This document shows, piece after piece, positions 20,945 to 31,442 of a DNA stretch of 51,867 nt. Source of the stretch: Priapulus caudatus (taxonomy: Eukaryota; Priapulida; Priapulimorpha; Priapulimorphida; Priapulidae); assembly GCF_000485595.1 (NCBI RefSeq), contig NW_014577106.1, positions 531,105 to 582,971 on the forward strand, written 5' to 3'. Position 1 is the stretch's first letter. The number at the start of each line of letters is the position of its first letter. Under the pieces are notes generated by a model that saw nothing but the letters and a program-made list of their open reading frames with translations, ran no database searches and was not told the origin of the DNA. A program made the translations under genes and the position numbers.

Positions 20945-23900
20945 GTGAGATTAACGTAAAGTTCTGGTTGGTTTGGTTTTGGCTGAAAATTTTCATCACA
21001 TTGCACAGTGAATTGAACATGTATTGAATTGTAGACACTGTTTGTAAGAGTAGTTTTTTTAATATTTGACCGTTTCTGCTGTGTTGGACTTAGATTAAGA
21101 AGTACAATATTATTTTTGTTTACATGAGATTATATTCTAATATCCCGTCTCTAGAGCGTGAATTTTTTTTCTTCAGTTGTCTGAAATGTGTGGTGAAATA
21201 CTATAGTATGCTTGCCAAGTTCTTATATTGTGTGCTCTTCTTTATTAACAGGAAGTGGAAATAAACTAGGTGTTTCCAAGCAGCTGGTTGTAGAATCACC
21301 TAGCATGCATAATACAAGAAAGAGGAAAACAGCACAGTGTCTGACCACTTCAAAACCATCTAAAACACATGTAGATTCAACTGCAGATGAAATGGAGTGC
21401 TCTACTAGAAAAGTTAGAAAGCATACATCTGATCTGCTGACTAAAACATCCGATCGAAACACATCAGTCAGTGTGAAAGTAAAGCGTGAACGTTTCGAGG
21501 ATCATAAAATAGGCAACCAGCCCAATTTCACTGTTTCTGCAAAAAGCGAAACAAGAACTGTTCCCTCAAACCCACAGTGTGTCCACACACTACATACACG
21601 CAAGAGCACCCGTCTCATTGCGAGGCAGCACCGTAAAGCCAAGAAAGCATCGTTCGAGCCAGACGTGCACGAGAAGTCGGGTGCAAGGAATGTAGCCACC
21701 GCTTGTTCCACAAGAACGGGTGTACACGTTCTAAAACCAGAGAGTGATTTAACACGAGATCAGGTGGATGTCCGCTCACAACCTATTCACGTTAGCGATG
21801 ACGGAGTGGTACATGAGAAACTAGTTGCTACCGCCATGAAGACCCATCATGGGCTCAGCCGAATTACAACACGGCAAATTACAGCTAAGAAAGCTGTGTC
21901 ACCTACTGATTCAACACGTAAGTCGCTATGAACTGAAATAAACAGATAAAATATGGACTAAGCACGTTAGCCCCGAACTATTATGGAGCTAATTACAGTC
22001 TGTTGCAAAATACACGCACTGCCTCGGACTAAGCACCGACCGCTAATGTACTGTCTATTAACAATTATCTAATCTCGAAAGTCTGTAGTTATTACATTCC
22101 TAGTACATGGATTTCCCCGGCTCCAGCGTCCCAGCCAAATGCCAGCAACGGGAGCTTTTAAAGCAGCCAAATGTTAACAGGTGCTGATACTCTAGATAGC
22201 TATTTACCATCATCTGCTGCCGCAATGGACCTGTCGAATCATGTCCCAGAAGTCAAGGCTGGGCGCAGGCACACGGCGTCTGGAACAAATTGTCTAGCAG
22301 TGTGGAGCCAGGCAACAAGCTGCTGGCGTGCGGCTGCCATGCTAGTGGGGAAATCCACACACTATGAACATAATAATCACATAATAACCACAGACTCTCG
22401 AGATTAGAAAATTGTTAATAGGCAGTCTGTTAGCAGTCCGTGCTTAGTCCGAGGCAGTCCGTGTATTTTGCAACCGACTGTAACTAGCTCTATAATAGTC
22501 TGTGGCTCTCCACGCGCTTTGCACCATTTACATGTTAGTCCGTGCTTTATCCATTTGTTCAGTTCATAGCGAGTGCACAAGCAAAATTTGACTTTATTCT
22601 TCTGTCTGATTTGAATTTGTCAGTTTTGTCGAGAAATGTTGGTTATTGTGGCTCTACATTACGTTATAGTATATGTTTGTAAAAGCTGCCTCAACTTATG
22701 GATGCTAATGTGTGATTTCAGGCCAAGGTATCAGTAATGCAAGTACTCAGACAAATTCTTGTGTTGAGAAAACTGAAAATGGTCAGCCCAAATCGCCGTG
22801 TTTTCGCAGCCAGGTATTACACATTATTACATGTCATGAGGTATTCAGAGCATGGTTCTCCCTAGGTATTTCAGATCACATGCGAGGCAATCGGGCAACT
22901 CAGCCCCAATCGTTTATTGAAGACAACCACGTGTGTTGTAAGTGGCCCCAATATGACGGTAAATTTGATAGTTTGTAAGACGTTTACGTCAGGCTGTGAA
23001 AAAACAGCATGGCAGTGTTGGTATTGTTAAAAATAAACAGAGCTGGAAATTAACTCTTGTTACTTTGGCAAGCAAGGCACGTCCGAGGATTTATAGGATG
23101 TTGTGAATTAGCTTTAAGTTTGAAGGCAACACTCGTTAAAGGCCTGGGGAGAACTCTGTAGAGGTTATTATGTAAAAGAACAAACTGCCAGATGTTTGGG
23201 GATATTGATTAATACTGTAACTAGAGATTTTTTTAACCAATCTACATCATCAAATGCAGACGTTAATTGTATACATCTTGAGGAAAATGATCGAACAACT
23301 GCATGAGTGCATCTGACTAATATTTGTTGATGAGTTTTTAGCACATATGAAGACGTTCGTTTCTTACAGATTACGGTGTATATGAAAGCTGGCATTTACA
23401 CATACCAGTGTGATAAGTGTAAGGAGATCTTTGACACCTACATTATTCTGCGACGTCATCAGCGTAGACCTGTTAAGATAGAAGAGGCTACTGTCCAGGA
23501 ACTGGGTAAAACTACGGTTCAAATCTGATATCTAGCCAGTCTCGATTTTACATTTTGCTTTTTATCTGTAGTAACGTTTTTTCAGCTATGCATTTTTGCT
23601 GCTTGGTCACTATAGCAGTTCATTGGACAGCGTGTGGTGCAAGGATCTTTGCTTTGTACTGTGTAACTGATTCTTGGTGTTATGATTAGCAGTTTTGCAT
23701 GCTTTGATTATTAGTGAAGTGGTTCGTGTCAAGCATGCATACCATATGACATTATATTATTATGACATTAATATTAAACAAATAAAAGTAACCTAAATAA
23801 GTCCGTACGTATATATATGTATATGATGCACGCGTCCGTACTTTAATCTAGTGTCATTGTTTTCTTGTGCAGAATCGATACCTGGTGATATGGTGAAAAG

Positions 23901-26900
23901 GGATAGCAATAGAAACATCACAGGCAAGAAGGGGCAAATAGTTACGTTTATTCGAGATACAGATAAGCCACGACGAGGTAAGTACGTTATTAGAAACTTG
24001 TATTTCACCTGTAAACTGTTGTATTTATTGCTTTGGTAAAAGTATCACGTACTTTGCAAAAATGTACATGAGCACTATGTGGTGTAGGTGATTTAAAGCT
24101 CTACCTTTGGCATGTTGAGAGGGCTTCAGTTGTAAGGTGTAATTAATGGTGATAACAACAAAATTGCCTCTAGTCTGCAATAATAGCTGGCCCATATTTT
24201 AGCTAACCATAGTCACTAGTAATATAAACATTATATGGTTTCGTGTACAGTGTTCATATTTGATATTAAGGGGTGTCTAACTCTAGCTTTGTATGCATAA
24301 TGCATAACTAATTGTGACAGTATTTGAACTCATGTGCTTACTCCTTGAGAAAATTTCTTTGAAATTATATTTATTAATTCATTTTAGATAAAATGTATAT
24401 ACATGTATATTGAAAAGTCGTTCGTGAACAGCAACATTGTCAATTCTCAGCTGCAACAGATAGCATTTACATGCAATAATTCTTAGCGTATTTTCAGGTA
24501 GGAGGCCGAAGTTTATACCAAACGTCACCATATGTCATGGCAGCAAGACAGCTTTGTGCTTGGCTGATGGAACCTTTCAGTGTCAGCAATGTAAGGTCAC
24601 TTTGAAGACTTTACAGGAAATGGAAGAGCATTGCAGTATGAGAGCTGTTAAGGATGCTACAGGCAGTACACTGAGCAGCAAGATGGGAAAATCATCTACT
24701 GTAGATACTGGAGCAGGAGGTAGGTAATGTTGAGATTGGGTGGATGCAAGTAAAACTCATAGATGAGTGAAACCAAGCTGATCAAATGAGAGATGCAAAA
24801 ATCTACAAATTATTAGTGTAGTAGAAGCAAATGTGGTGCAAACAACACTTGCCAGGCGTGAATAAAAACAATAACTTGTCTCTTTATTCACGCCTGCTTT
24901 TATTACATAAGAAACCTAACAATGGAAACGATTTTGAATATAGGGTAAAGTCTTGTTAACCAGTTTGCATGTCTGTTGTCATTTGTGGCAATGATAATAT
25001 ATCTATAATGTATGTCTACAATATATCTGTAATTAAATATTTTGTTTTAATAAAAGATTAGATAAATTAGAGAGTCATTATTAAATTGTACAGATTATAG
25101 ACACTACAAGTAACGTTCTCGCTTCTCACAATGTGCTGTAACAAAATCTATGTAAGTTATGATACCTCTTACCTCTTTTCCGTAGGTTTGTGCTATTGCT
25201 AGCTATAAACAGGCTATTTCTAACCATGTATTTACGTGTCAGCAAGTATTTTTGGCATTTGATAAGAGAGAAATTCGAACAAAGCAGCCATTTCTATTTT
25301 TGTGCTCTATATGCAGTCTCTTGTATTTCACGTGCAGATGCAGTAAGGCGTAACAAAAAAAATTGTTTGTTTCCGGTTACCCGACCGACCCTACCAAATA
25401 GTTGCCGACCCTAAACATTTTTGAACACTTTTAAAAATGAAAATCAACAAATGCATCGATTGGACCTTTAATATAAATTTAAGATGAATTTATTACGAAG
25501 CATAACACTGCACATTGCGGCATACAGCCAATTAACTCACCTCTATAAAAGTAGGAAATGTACGAACATCGCGCGATGTCTGCCTGCCAGCTTGCCTGAT
25601 AGCCGCTTGCTACAGTTTTTGCGTATTAAAAGGTCACGCACGTTACCTACAGTGCGCACATGCTATGCAGCATTGATCTCTACTATACTAACTAGTACTA
25701 CGTAAACTAGTTACGTTACTAATAACTACTCTACGTATAGTTAGTAGAGATCAGTGCTATGCAGGCGTGTTGGCGGCGGCGTGTTGGCGTGTTGGCGCGT
25801 TAGAACAGTGGGCCTTGAAAACAGAGAGAGAGCGGGCCTTAACAACAGGCGTGATGAGCGAATGTTCGGCGTCACTCGCGTTTGAACGAACTGCCGGCGA
25901 CGTCGGCCGGTGCGCGCGCGGCGAGCTCAGGAACTGTCTTGCAGCCTAAGTCATACTTGAATTATACGCCGTGGCGTTGACTTTTGTGGGCAGTGTTAAA
26001 TTAGTAGCCGTTCACTGGGTTTGTCTAATTTCAGGCCGTACAAGGAGATAATTTCATATTTATCACGGTGGTTTTGTGTTATACATTCAGCATGGTAACT
26101 CGTGTTGTGACGTCACTGTCCCTGTGAAGAAGATGGTGGAGGGAAGAGAGAGGAGAAGGTGATGGAGAGGTGAGGGAAGGCTGGTGGGAAGGAGGAAGGG
26201 AGAAGGGAGAAGGTGGTGAGAAGAGGAGAGGAGAAGCGGTGGAGAGGAGGAAGGGGAGAGGAGAAGGTGGTGGAGAAGAGGAGGGGAAGCTGGTGGAGAA
26301 AGAGAGGGGAGCCGCTGGTGGATGGAGGAGGGGAGAAGAGAGAATGTGGTGGAGGGAGGGAGGAAGAACTAGTGGAGAAGAGAGGGGAGAAACTGGTGGA
26401 GGAGAAAGGGGAGAAGGGAAGGGTGGTGGAGGAGGAGGAGGGGAGAAGTGGTGGCAGAAGGAGGAGGGGAAGCTGGTGGGGATGAAGAAGGGAGAAGGGA
26501 GAAGCTGGTGGGAGGAGTAGGGTGGTGGAGAAGGGGTGTGGAGGTGGTGGAGAAGGGCACTCCTGTCACCTTCTCCACAATCTCCTTCTCACCACTCACA
26601 GCTTCTCTCTCCTCTCCACAGCTTATCCTCCTCCACCTTCTCTTTTACCGCTACTCCTTCCCCAGCTTATCGCTCTTCTCCGCGATTCCTTGATTGGTTT
26701 AAACCACGTGACAAATACTGCAACTTAATTACTGTACGGTGATATAGACAACCCGTTCACTTCGATGCGAGCAGAACAAACATGCTTCCGCGCACATGCA
26801 TGGCTTACTTTGATATGCGGATCACATCCACGAGAGAGGAGATGGCACAGTCCTACTCTAACGGCTAAATGAGGTGTTTGAGGAAGAGGGAGGTGGCTCA

Positions 26901-29900
26901 AGAATCGAGTTATTACATGCTTACGAAGACAAGCCTGGATGGCGTCTCGACGCATTTAACTGTACTACTCTTTGTGCGGCTTGCTGTAAAGAAGGCGAAA
27001 GGCATAGTGTATGCCGCTTCGGAAAAGAATAAAATAAAGTTGACAAGACATTGAACGAACTATCACCAATGTAATGACAGTACATATAAAGTGGAATGTC
27101 AGAACGAACAGTTCCGGGAATGACTTTTTATATCGGTGCGATAATGTTTGGCTACTTCGGGGTTAATGGTGGATGAAAGTGACATCATAAACTGTCTTTG
27201 TGCAAAATGTATTTTTCATTGTTCAGTTATACGTTTGTATTAATAATATTGAATGGTAACTGCTGACTGACATTTTATTGCTAGAACCAGAATGAACATA
27301 GACTTTACTAGATATTTACTGTCGACTGTGGAATGGGGGTCTATAGTATGGTTTATTGTTGATTCGACATGTTTCAGGAAATGTTTTCAGCAATTATTCA
27401 GAACTTTGAGAACATTTCAGTGTTGAGTACACTTGAATTCCTCAGCAGTTTTTCACTGTCAGATATTCAAGTGATTGAGAATTGTTATGAAAATTTGTGG
27501 AAGGTAATCTCGAACCCACGCAGAAAATATAATCTGAATTTAAACAGTACAAATCGGCAACAAAAAAAAAACAATGCATACATATTTCTAAATAACTTTT
27601 ATATTTGTATCTAAAAAATCTACATAGGATTAAACTCGAATAATAGTGTAAAACATTCAAGACAAATGACACTAACTAATGGTACGGGGACAGTTCACAG
27701 CGTACCTAACGTCAACGACACAACCACACAACACGCGTCAGTGTAGCGAAGGATACTTGCCGGAGTAAAGGTAGCGAACGGGTACCAGCCTACACTACAA
27801 CATGCGGCAATTGCACTGAAGTAAGACAAAATGAGTCCTAAAATTTTTCAGCAAAATAAAATTTTTTACCTGCCTGCCTACCCTAGTTTGAAAAATCATG
27901 TAATAGGAAACAAACAATTTTTTATGTTAGGCCTAATGCAAGTACTGTATGTAGTTTGCCAACTTTCAAAAATAACTGCTTTCCTAATTGTCTGGCTATG
28001 ACGTGTATATGCTGAGGTAAATAATAGTTAAGAAGTGCACTGTCCATGTTAATACACTTGCAACATATAACTAGTTGGGTCAAATGTGTTAATATAATTG
28101 TTTAATTTACAAACCTCAGAGTTTGTTTTCGTATCGAAGGGTATCAGGCTACCACAACGTAAAACAGTCGTAGGTCCTGGTTGGGCTAGAATCATAGCAT
28201 CATCAAAATAATTAATTTTCTGCATTTCAGGCGATCAGGTTGGCAGCAAAGGCACGCTGCAGGCACCACATGAAACACATGATGCTGGTAACAGCACGGA
28301 TGGCACATTACAGAGACCACATGAAACACCTGATGCTGGTAACAGCAAGGATGGCACATTGCAGGGATCACATGAAACACCTGATGCTGGTAACAGCAAG
28401 GATGGCACATTGCAGGGATCACATGAAACACCTGATGCTGGTAACAGCAAGGATGGCACATTGCAGGGATCACATGAAACACCTGATGCTGGTAACAGCA
28501 CGGATGGTGCATTGCAGGCACCGCCTGAAATAAATCATGTTAATCAATCGACGAATGAACACGATACTAACGCCGACAGCTCAGGAAGCGAAAGCCCAAA
28601 TTTCTCGGTCGACTCCGACTGCATCGAGGTCATACCAGTCTTCGACACCCAGGAGGAAGAGGACGAGTTTCAGGACTACTGCAACAGCGTTGATCTGTCG
28701 GTGGTCGACGGCCTGTTCGTGAGAGAACTAGTGGAGCAGACCGGCGAAACAGCGGCAACGCGGCGCAGCCGCCCGCGGGACCTCGTGCTCTACCGCTGCA
28801 GCGTCTGCAGCAAGTTTCTCAGCTGTCGTAAGAAGGCACGCGAGCACTGCGTGCACCACGCTGACCTCTCTCCGTTCGTCTGCCCGCGTTGCGGCGATCA
28901 GTTCAAGCTGAAGTCGAACCTGACGGTGCACATGCGCTACCACACAGGCAACATGTTCAAATGCAGCGCCTGCCCAGCAGAATTCGCGCGCAAGGACATC
29001 CTGCGCAATCACCTCACGTCGATGCACGTCGCCGACGGGCTCGACTGTCGGCTCTGCGGGCGTGTAATGAGATCGCTGCCCACACTGCGCAATCACGTCA
29101 AAATCAAGCACCCAGGCGCAGCCGGCCGGCAGTACATAGCATCGCTGCGCAAGAACGAGCGCAGTAGTCCCTTCGTGCTGCACCAGTGCCAGTTCTGCAG
29201 CCGCTACTTCAAGAAGGCGAGTGAGCTCGACAAGCATCTCGTGCAACACGACGCGAACATGAGGTACCGCTTCGCGTGCAAACTTTGTGACAACGTCTCA
29301 ACAGACGCCGCGTCACTGCGCAAGCACTGTAGGATGCACAGCCTCGTATACGCTTGCGCCGAGTGCGACGGCAAGTGCGTGAGCACACTCGCGCTCATGG
29401 AACATTTGACACAACATTCCCGTGACAAAGAGCGGGTGGAATCCTTGTTTCGCGAGAGCATTAACTGCAGTTTCTACCTTCCGGACAGGTACATCGTCAA
29501 TGAAGATATGAAAACCACGGCCGTAACTGACATTATTAATCAGCTCGACATAGAATCCAATTGGCTTGATGATTTTCTTAAGCATGGTGCCACTAGTCCT
29601 AATGTGCCACCCAGTCCTGGTACTATTCTAATAGAACAAGCTTGTGAAAAAGCGTCATCAACCCCTCCCAGATTGTCAACGGCATTACAGTCGCTAGACA
29701 ATGGACAGGCAGACGTTGGGAACGTCCATGGTTCGGGATCTGTTACAGAGCTAAAGGCTGCTATGAATGCTGAAAATGAAAATGTGGATGATGACGATGT
29801 CGCGACCAATGTCGGATACAAGGCGTGCAGTAACGACTGGCTCTCGCAATATAGAAAGCTTAATGCTGGGCTGCTGCTGCTGATCAGAGACTTGTACGGG

Positions 29901-31442
29901 CCTCTGGAATGTGAATTTTGCGGTATTCTGTTCTGCGATGAGCCGCATTTCCACATTCACGTGCAACGTCACGAGAAGTCTTCCTTGAAGTGCCATTTTC
30001 CCGAGTGTAAATTCGTAACCCCGAGCAAGATGAGCTTGAAATTACACGTCGAGTCGGCACACGTCAAGAAGTCGTTCTCCTGCGTAAAGTGTGACCACGA
30101 GGCGAAGGGCCGCGTGGCGCTGTGGCGTCACTGCAAGGCCACGCACGTCAACGCCATGTGCTGCCACATATGCAAGCAGCAGTTTGCAGACCACGAGTTG
30201 CTGAAGAGCCACTTCGAGGAGGAGCACGTGGACAACGACAGGAGGTTTACGAGCCGCGTCGTCGGCCGGCACCACGTGTGCGAGACGTGCGGCAAGGTGT
30301 TCACGCGAACGAACGACCTGAAGCGTCACGAGTTCTGGCACAAGGGCGTGAAGCCGATCAAGTGCACGAAGGCGAATTGCCACTTCTCGTGCCGCAGCAA
30401 GTCGCACCTCAGCGAACACGTGCGCGTCAAGCACGCGAATACGACGCACCTCTGCCACCTGTGCGGCGTCAAGTACAAGAGCCAGCGCTGCCTCGCCGCG
30501 CACGTGAGCGTGCACGAGACGGGCGCCGCGTACGCGTGCGCGCACTGCGCCTACACGGGCGCCACCGAGGAGCGGCTCAAGCAGCATCTGGAGACGCACA
30601 AGCTGCGCGTCTTCCGCTGCCGGCTGTGCGCCTACGTCGTCACGACGAAGGTGAGCATCACGAAGCACTACAAGGAAGTGCACCCGGGCGCCGAGCGCGA
30701 CCCGGAGGTTGTGCCCGTCGAGTCGATCGAGGAGAAGAGGATCTACAAGCGCGGCGCGGCGACGGTCTCCCCGCCGCTGCGCCGGAGACCCCCGCGCGAC
30801 GAAGAGGAGGAGTGCGAGGAGCTGCAGGAGGAAGCCGGCTCGGTCGAGGGCCGGGAGGAAGGGGAGCTGTTGTGCGGCGAGCTGCAGCTGCTGAACAAGC
30901 TGACGAGCGGCGCGGGGCTGATGCCCGGTCAGGTGCTGCACTGCCAGTACGACGCCGACGGCAGCATCCAACTGATCGTCGCCGACGGCGCGCTGGAGGA
31001 AGACGGACGCTACGTGGTCGCCGAGCAGCAGCAGCAGGAGGAGGAGGAGGAGACTCATGGCAACGGGATGCAGGACGTGTTTGATGCTCAGCACATCATC
31101 ACCGTCAAGGAGGAGCCGGCTCCGCTCGACGAACCCATGATAATCGTCTTCGATGGGTCGTCGGAAAATCAGGAGCAGCTGCTGCAGCAGGTGGTTGACG
31201 GGCGCTTGTCGCTTATCGGGGAGGACCAGCTGGCGTGTCTCGAAGCACAGGTACCTACGGCCGGTAGCCACGAGACGATAGTCACCTACGTAGATCAGTC
31301 CGCAGAGTGCATTTTCGAGAGCGCCGAAATTTCGGCGGACGAGCAGAGTTCGATCGATAGAACGCAGACCGCAGTACAAGTTCTAGAGCAATTGATGTCT
31401 CTAACGCCTAGTGCTGCTGCCTCATCACAAATTTCTAAATGA
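20812..31442 (+). CDS. ZFAT: ZFAT orthologue, zinc finger and AT-hook protein, 7 coding exons
   Basis: A nuclear C2H2 zinc-finger protein; vertebrate ZFAT is a DNA-binding transcriptional regulator with 18 fingers and one AT-hook. Exons: 20812-20944, 21252-21917, 22722-22813, 23370-23505, 23873-23977, 24498-24719 and 28231-31442, all phase-consistent, 4,566 nt, 1,521 residues. Three N-terminal finger or finger-like modules are spread over exons 1, 4 and 6. An AT-hook-like RRGRRPK is formed across the exon 5/6 junction. Residues ~463-547 are five 17-residue repeats. The last exon has seven fingers (~639-847) and nine more (~1009-1269). Diagnostic matches to vertebrate ZFAT are LYGPLECEFCGILF (vertebrate VYGDLECEYCGKLF), KGVKPIKC, HLCHLCGVKYKSQ and the C-terminal VLEQLMSL. 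The start could be ATG 20812 or 20815. Confidence 0.88.
21252..21917 (+). CDS. ZFAT: ZFAT exon 2, basic linker
   Basis: 666 bp, phase 1 in and out, acceptor ATTAACAG|GAAG and donor ACAC|GTAAGT. It encodes a Lys/Arg/Thr-rich, probably disordered region with short basic clusters such as NTRKRKTAQ and RQHRKAKK that could be nuclear localisation signals. No finger. Confidence 0.82.
21924..22571. mobile_element. ~650-bp foldback element starting directly after a ZFAT splice donor
   Basis: Outer ends are a perfect 13-bp inverted pair, CGCTATGAACTGA / TCAGTTCATAGCG. Most of the element folds back: 21985-22110 pairs with about 22375-22506, sharing GTGTATTTTGCAAC and GCCTCGGACTAAGCAC. A possible 3-bp target duplication AGT flanks it. 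The left end begins at intron position +7, directly after GTAAGT. Confidence 0.82.
22722..22813 (+). CDS. ZFAT: ZFAT exon 3
   Basis: 92 bp, phase 1 in and 0 out, acceptor GATTTCAG|GCCAAGG and donor AGCCAG|GTATTA. It encodes QGISNASTQTNSCVEKTENG; no domain. Supported by phase and splice sites. Confidence 0.7.
23370..23505 (+). CDS. ZFAT: ZFAT exon 4, finger-like module
   Basis: 136 bp, phase 0 in and 1 out, acceptor TCTTACAG|ATTACG. It encodes YQCDKCKEIFDTYIILRRHQ, a zinc-finger first half with CxxC and one His. The expected second His is absent (HQRRP), so it may be a degenerate finger, as in N-terminal ZFAT fingers. Confidence 0.8.
23873..23977 (+). CDS. ZFAT: ZFAT exon 5, start of AT-hook-like motif
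   Basis: 105 bp, phase 1 in and 1 out, acceptor TTGTGCAG|AATCG and donor CGACGAG|GTAAGT. It ends DTDKPRR, which joins exon 6 to give PRRGRRPK, resembling an AT-hook (RGRP-type) core. Confidence 0.72.
24498..24719 (+). CDS. ZFAT: ZFAT exon 6, finger-like module
   Basis: 222 bp, phase 1 in and out, acceptor TTTTCAG|GTAGG and donor GCAGGAG|GTAGGT. After the AT-hook remainder it encodes FQCQQCKVTLKTLQEMEEHC, a CxxC...H-C type finger. Confidence 0.8.
24853..24896. repeat. 44-bp inverted-repeat mini element
   Basis: Perfect 14-bp arms CAGGCGTGAATAAA / TTTATTCACGCCTG around a 16-base loop. It resembles the ends CAGGAGTGAATAA seen at 41040, 44989 and near 31858-31897. Confidence 0.75.
25662..25764. 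repeat. Foldback element (GATCTCTACTA arms)
   Basis: Arms GCTATGCAGCATTGATCTCT and its near-complement AGAGATCAGTGCTATGCAG enclose an ACTAGT/ACGTA-rich centre. It shares the TGATCTCTA...ATACTAACT arm core with the foldback at 45159-45254. Confidence 0.75.
26126..26670. repeat. GGAGAAG/GGTGGTGGAG purine array with pyrimidine tail
   Basis: About 430 bases with almost only purines plus GGTGG interruptions, followed from ~26570 by CTTCTCC/CCACAG-rich sequence complementary to it. Several open frames cross it but all encode Glu/Gly/Arg low complexity, so they are not genes. Confidence 0.85.
28231..31442 (+). CDS. ZFAT: ZFAT last exon: 17-aa repeats, 16 C2H2 fingers, acidic tail
   Basis: 3,212 bp, phase 1 in, acceptor GCATTTCAG|GCG, stop TGA 31440-31442. 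Order: five 17-residue repeats, an acidic stretch (TQEEEDEFQDYCN), seven C2H2 fingers, a linker of about 160 residues, nine C2H2 fingers, an acidic region, a QQQQEEEEE run and the C-terminal motif VLEQLMSLTPS. Two fingers have four residues between the cysteines (LKCHFPEC, IKCTKANC). GC content and codon bias rise strongly within the finger blocks. Confidence 0.9.
28263..28517 (+). repeat. 5 x 51-bp coding tandem repeat
   Basis: Units at 28263, 28314, 28365, 28416 and 28467, each encoding a variant of GSHETPDAGNSKDGTLQ. Units 3 and 4 are identical and the outer units carry a few changes. It is in frame with ZFAT. Confidence 0.95.

Larger units (their letters stand above)
24720..28230 (+). other. 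3.5-kb ZFAT intron
   Basis: Holds a 44-bp inverted-repeat mini element (24853-24896), a foldback at 25662-25764, a GC-rich CpG stretch (25770-25950), a GGAGAAG purine array (26126-26560) with a complementary CTCC-rich tail, and AT-rich DNA after 27100. The GC-rich block could hide an internal promoter. No ZFAT exon recognised. Confidence 0.6.

Noticed and set aside
26170-26742. Several long overlapping frames in the GGAGAAG array
   Set aside because: Translations are Glu/Gly/Arg or Ser/Pro/Leu low complexity from a purine repeat, with no splice context or domain.
28240-28533. Alternative frames through the 51-bp repeat
   Set aside because: 51 is a multiple of three, so all frames stay open; only one joins ZFAT exon 6 and the fingers in phase.
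30042-31379. 445-codon minus-strand frame opposite ZFAT
   Set aside because: Shadow of the GC-rich finger-coding exon; the plus frame has clear C2H2 structure.
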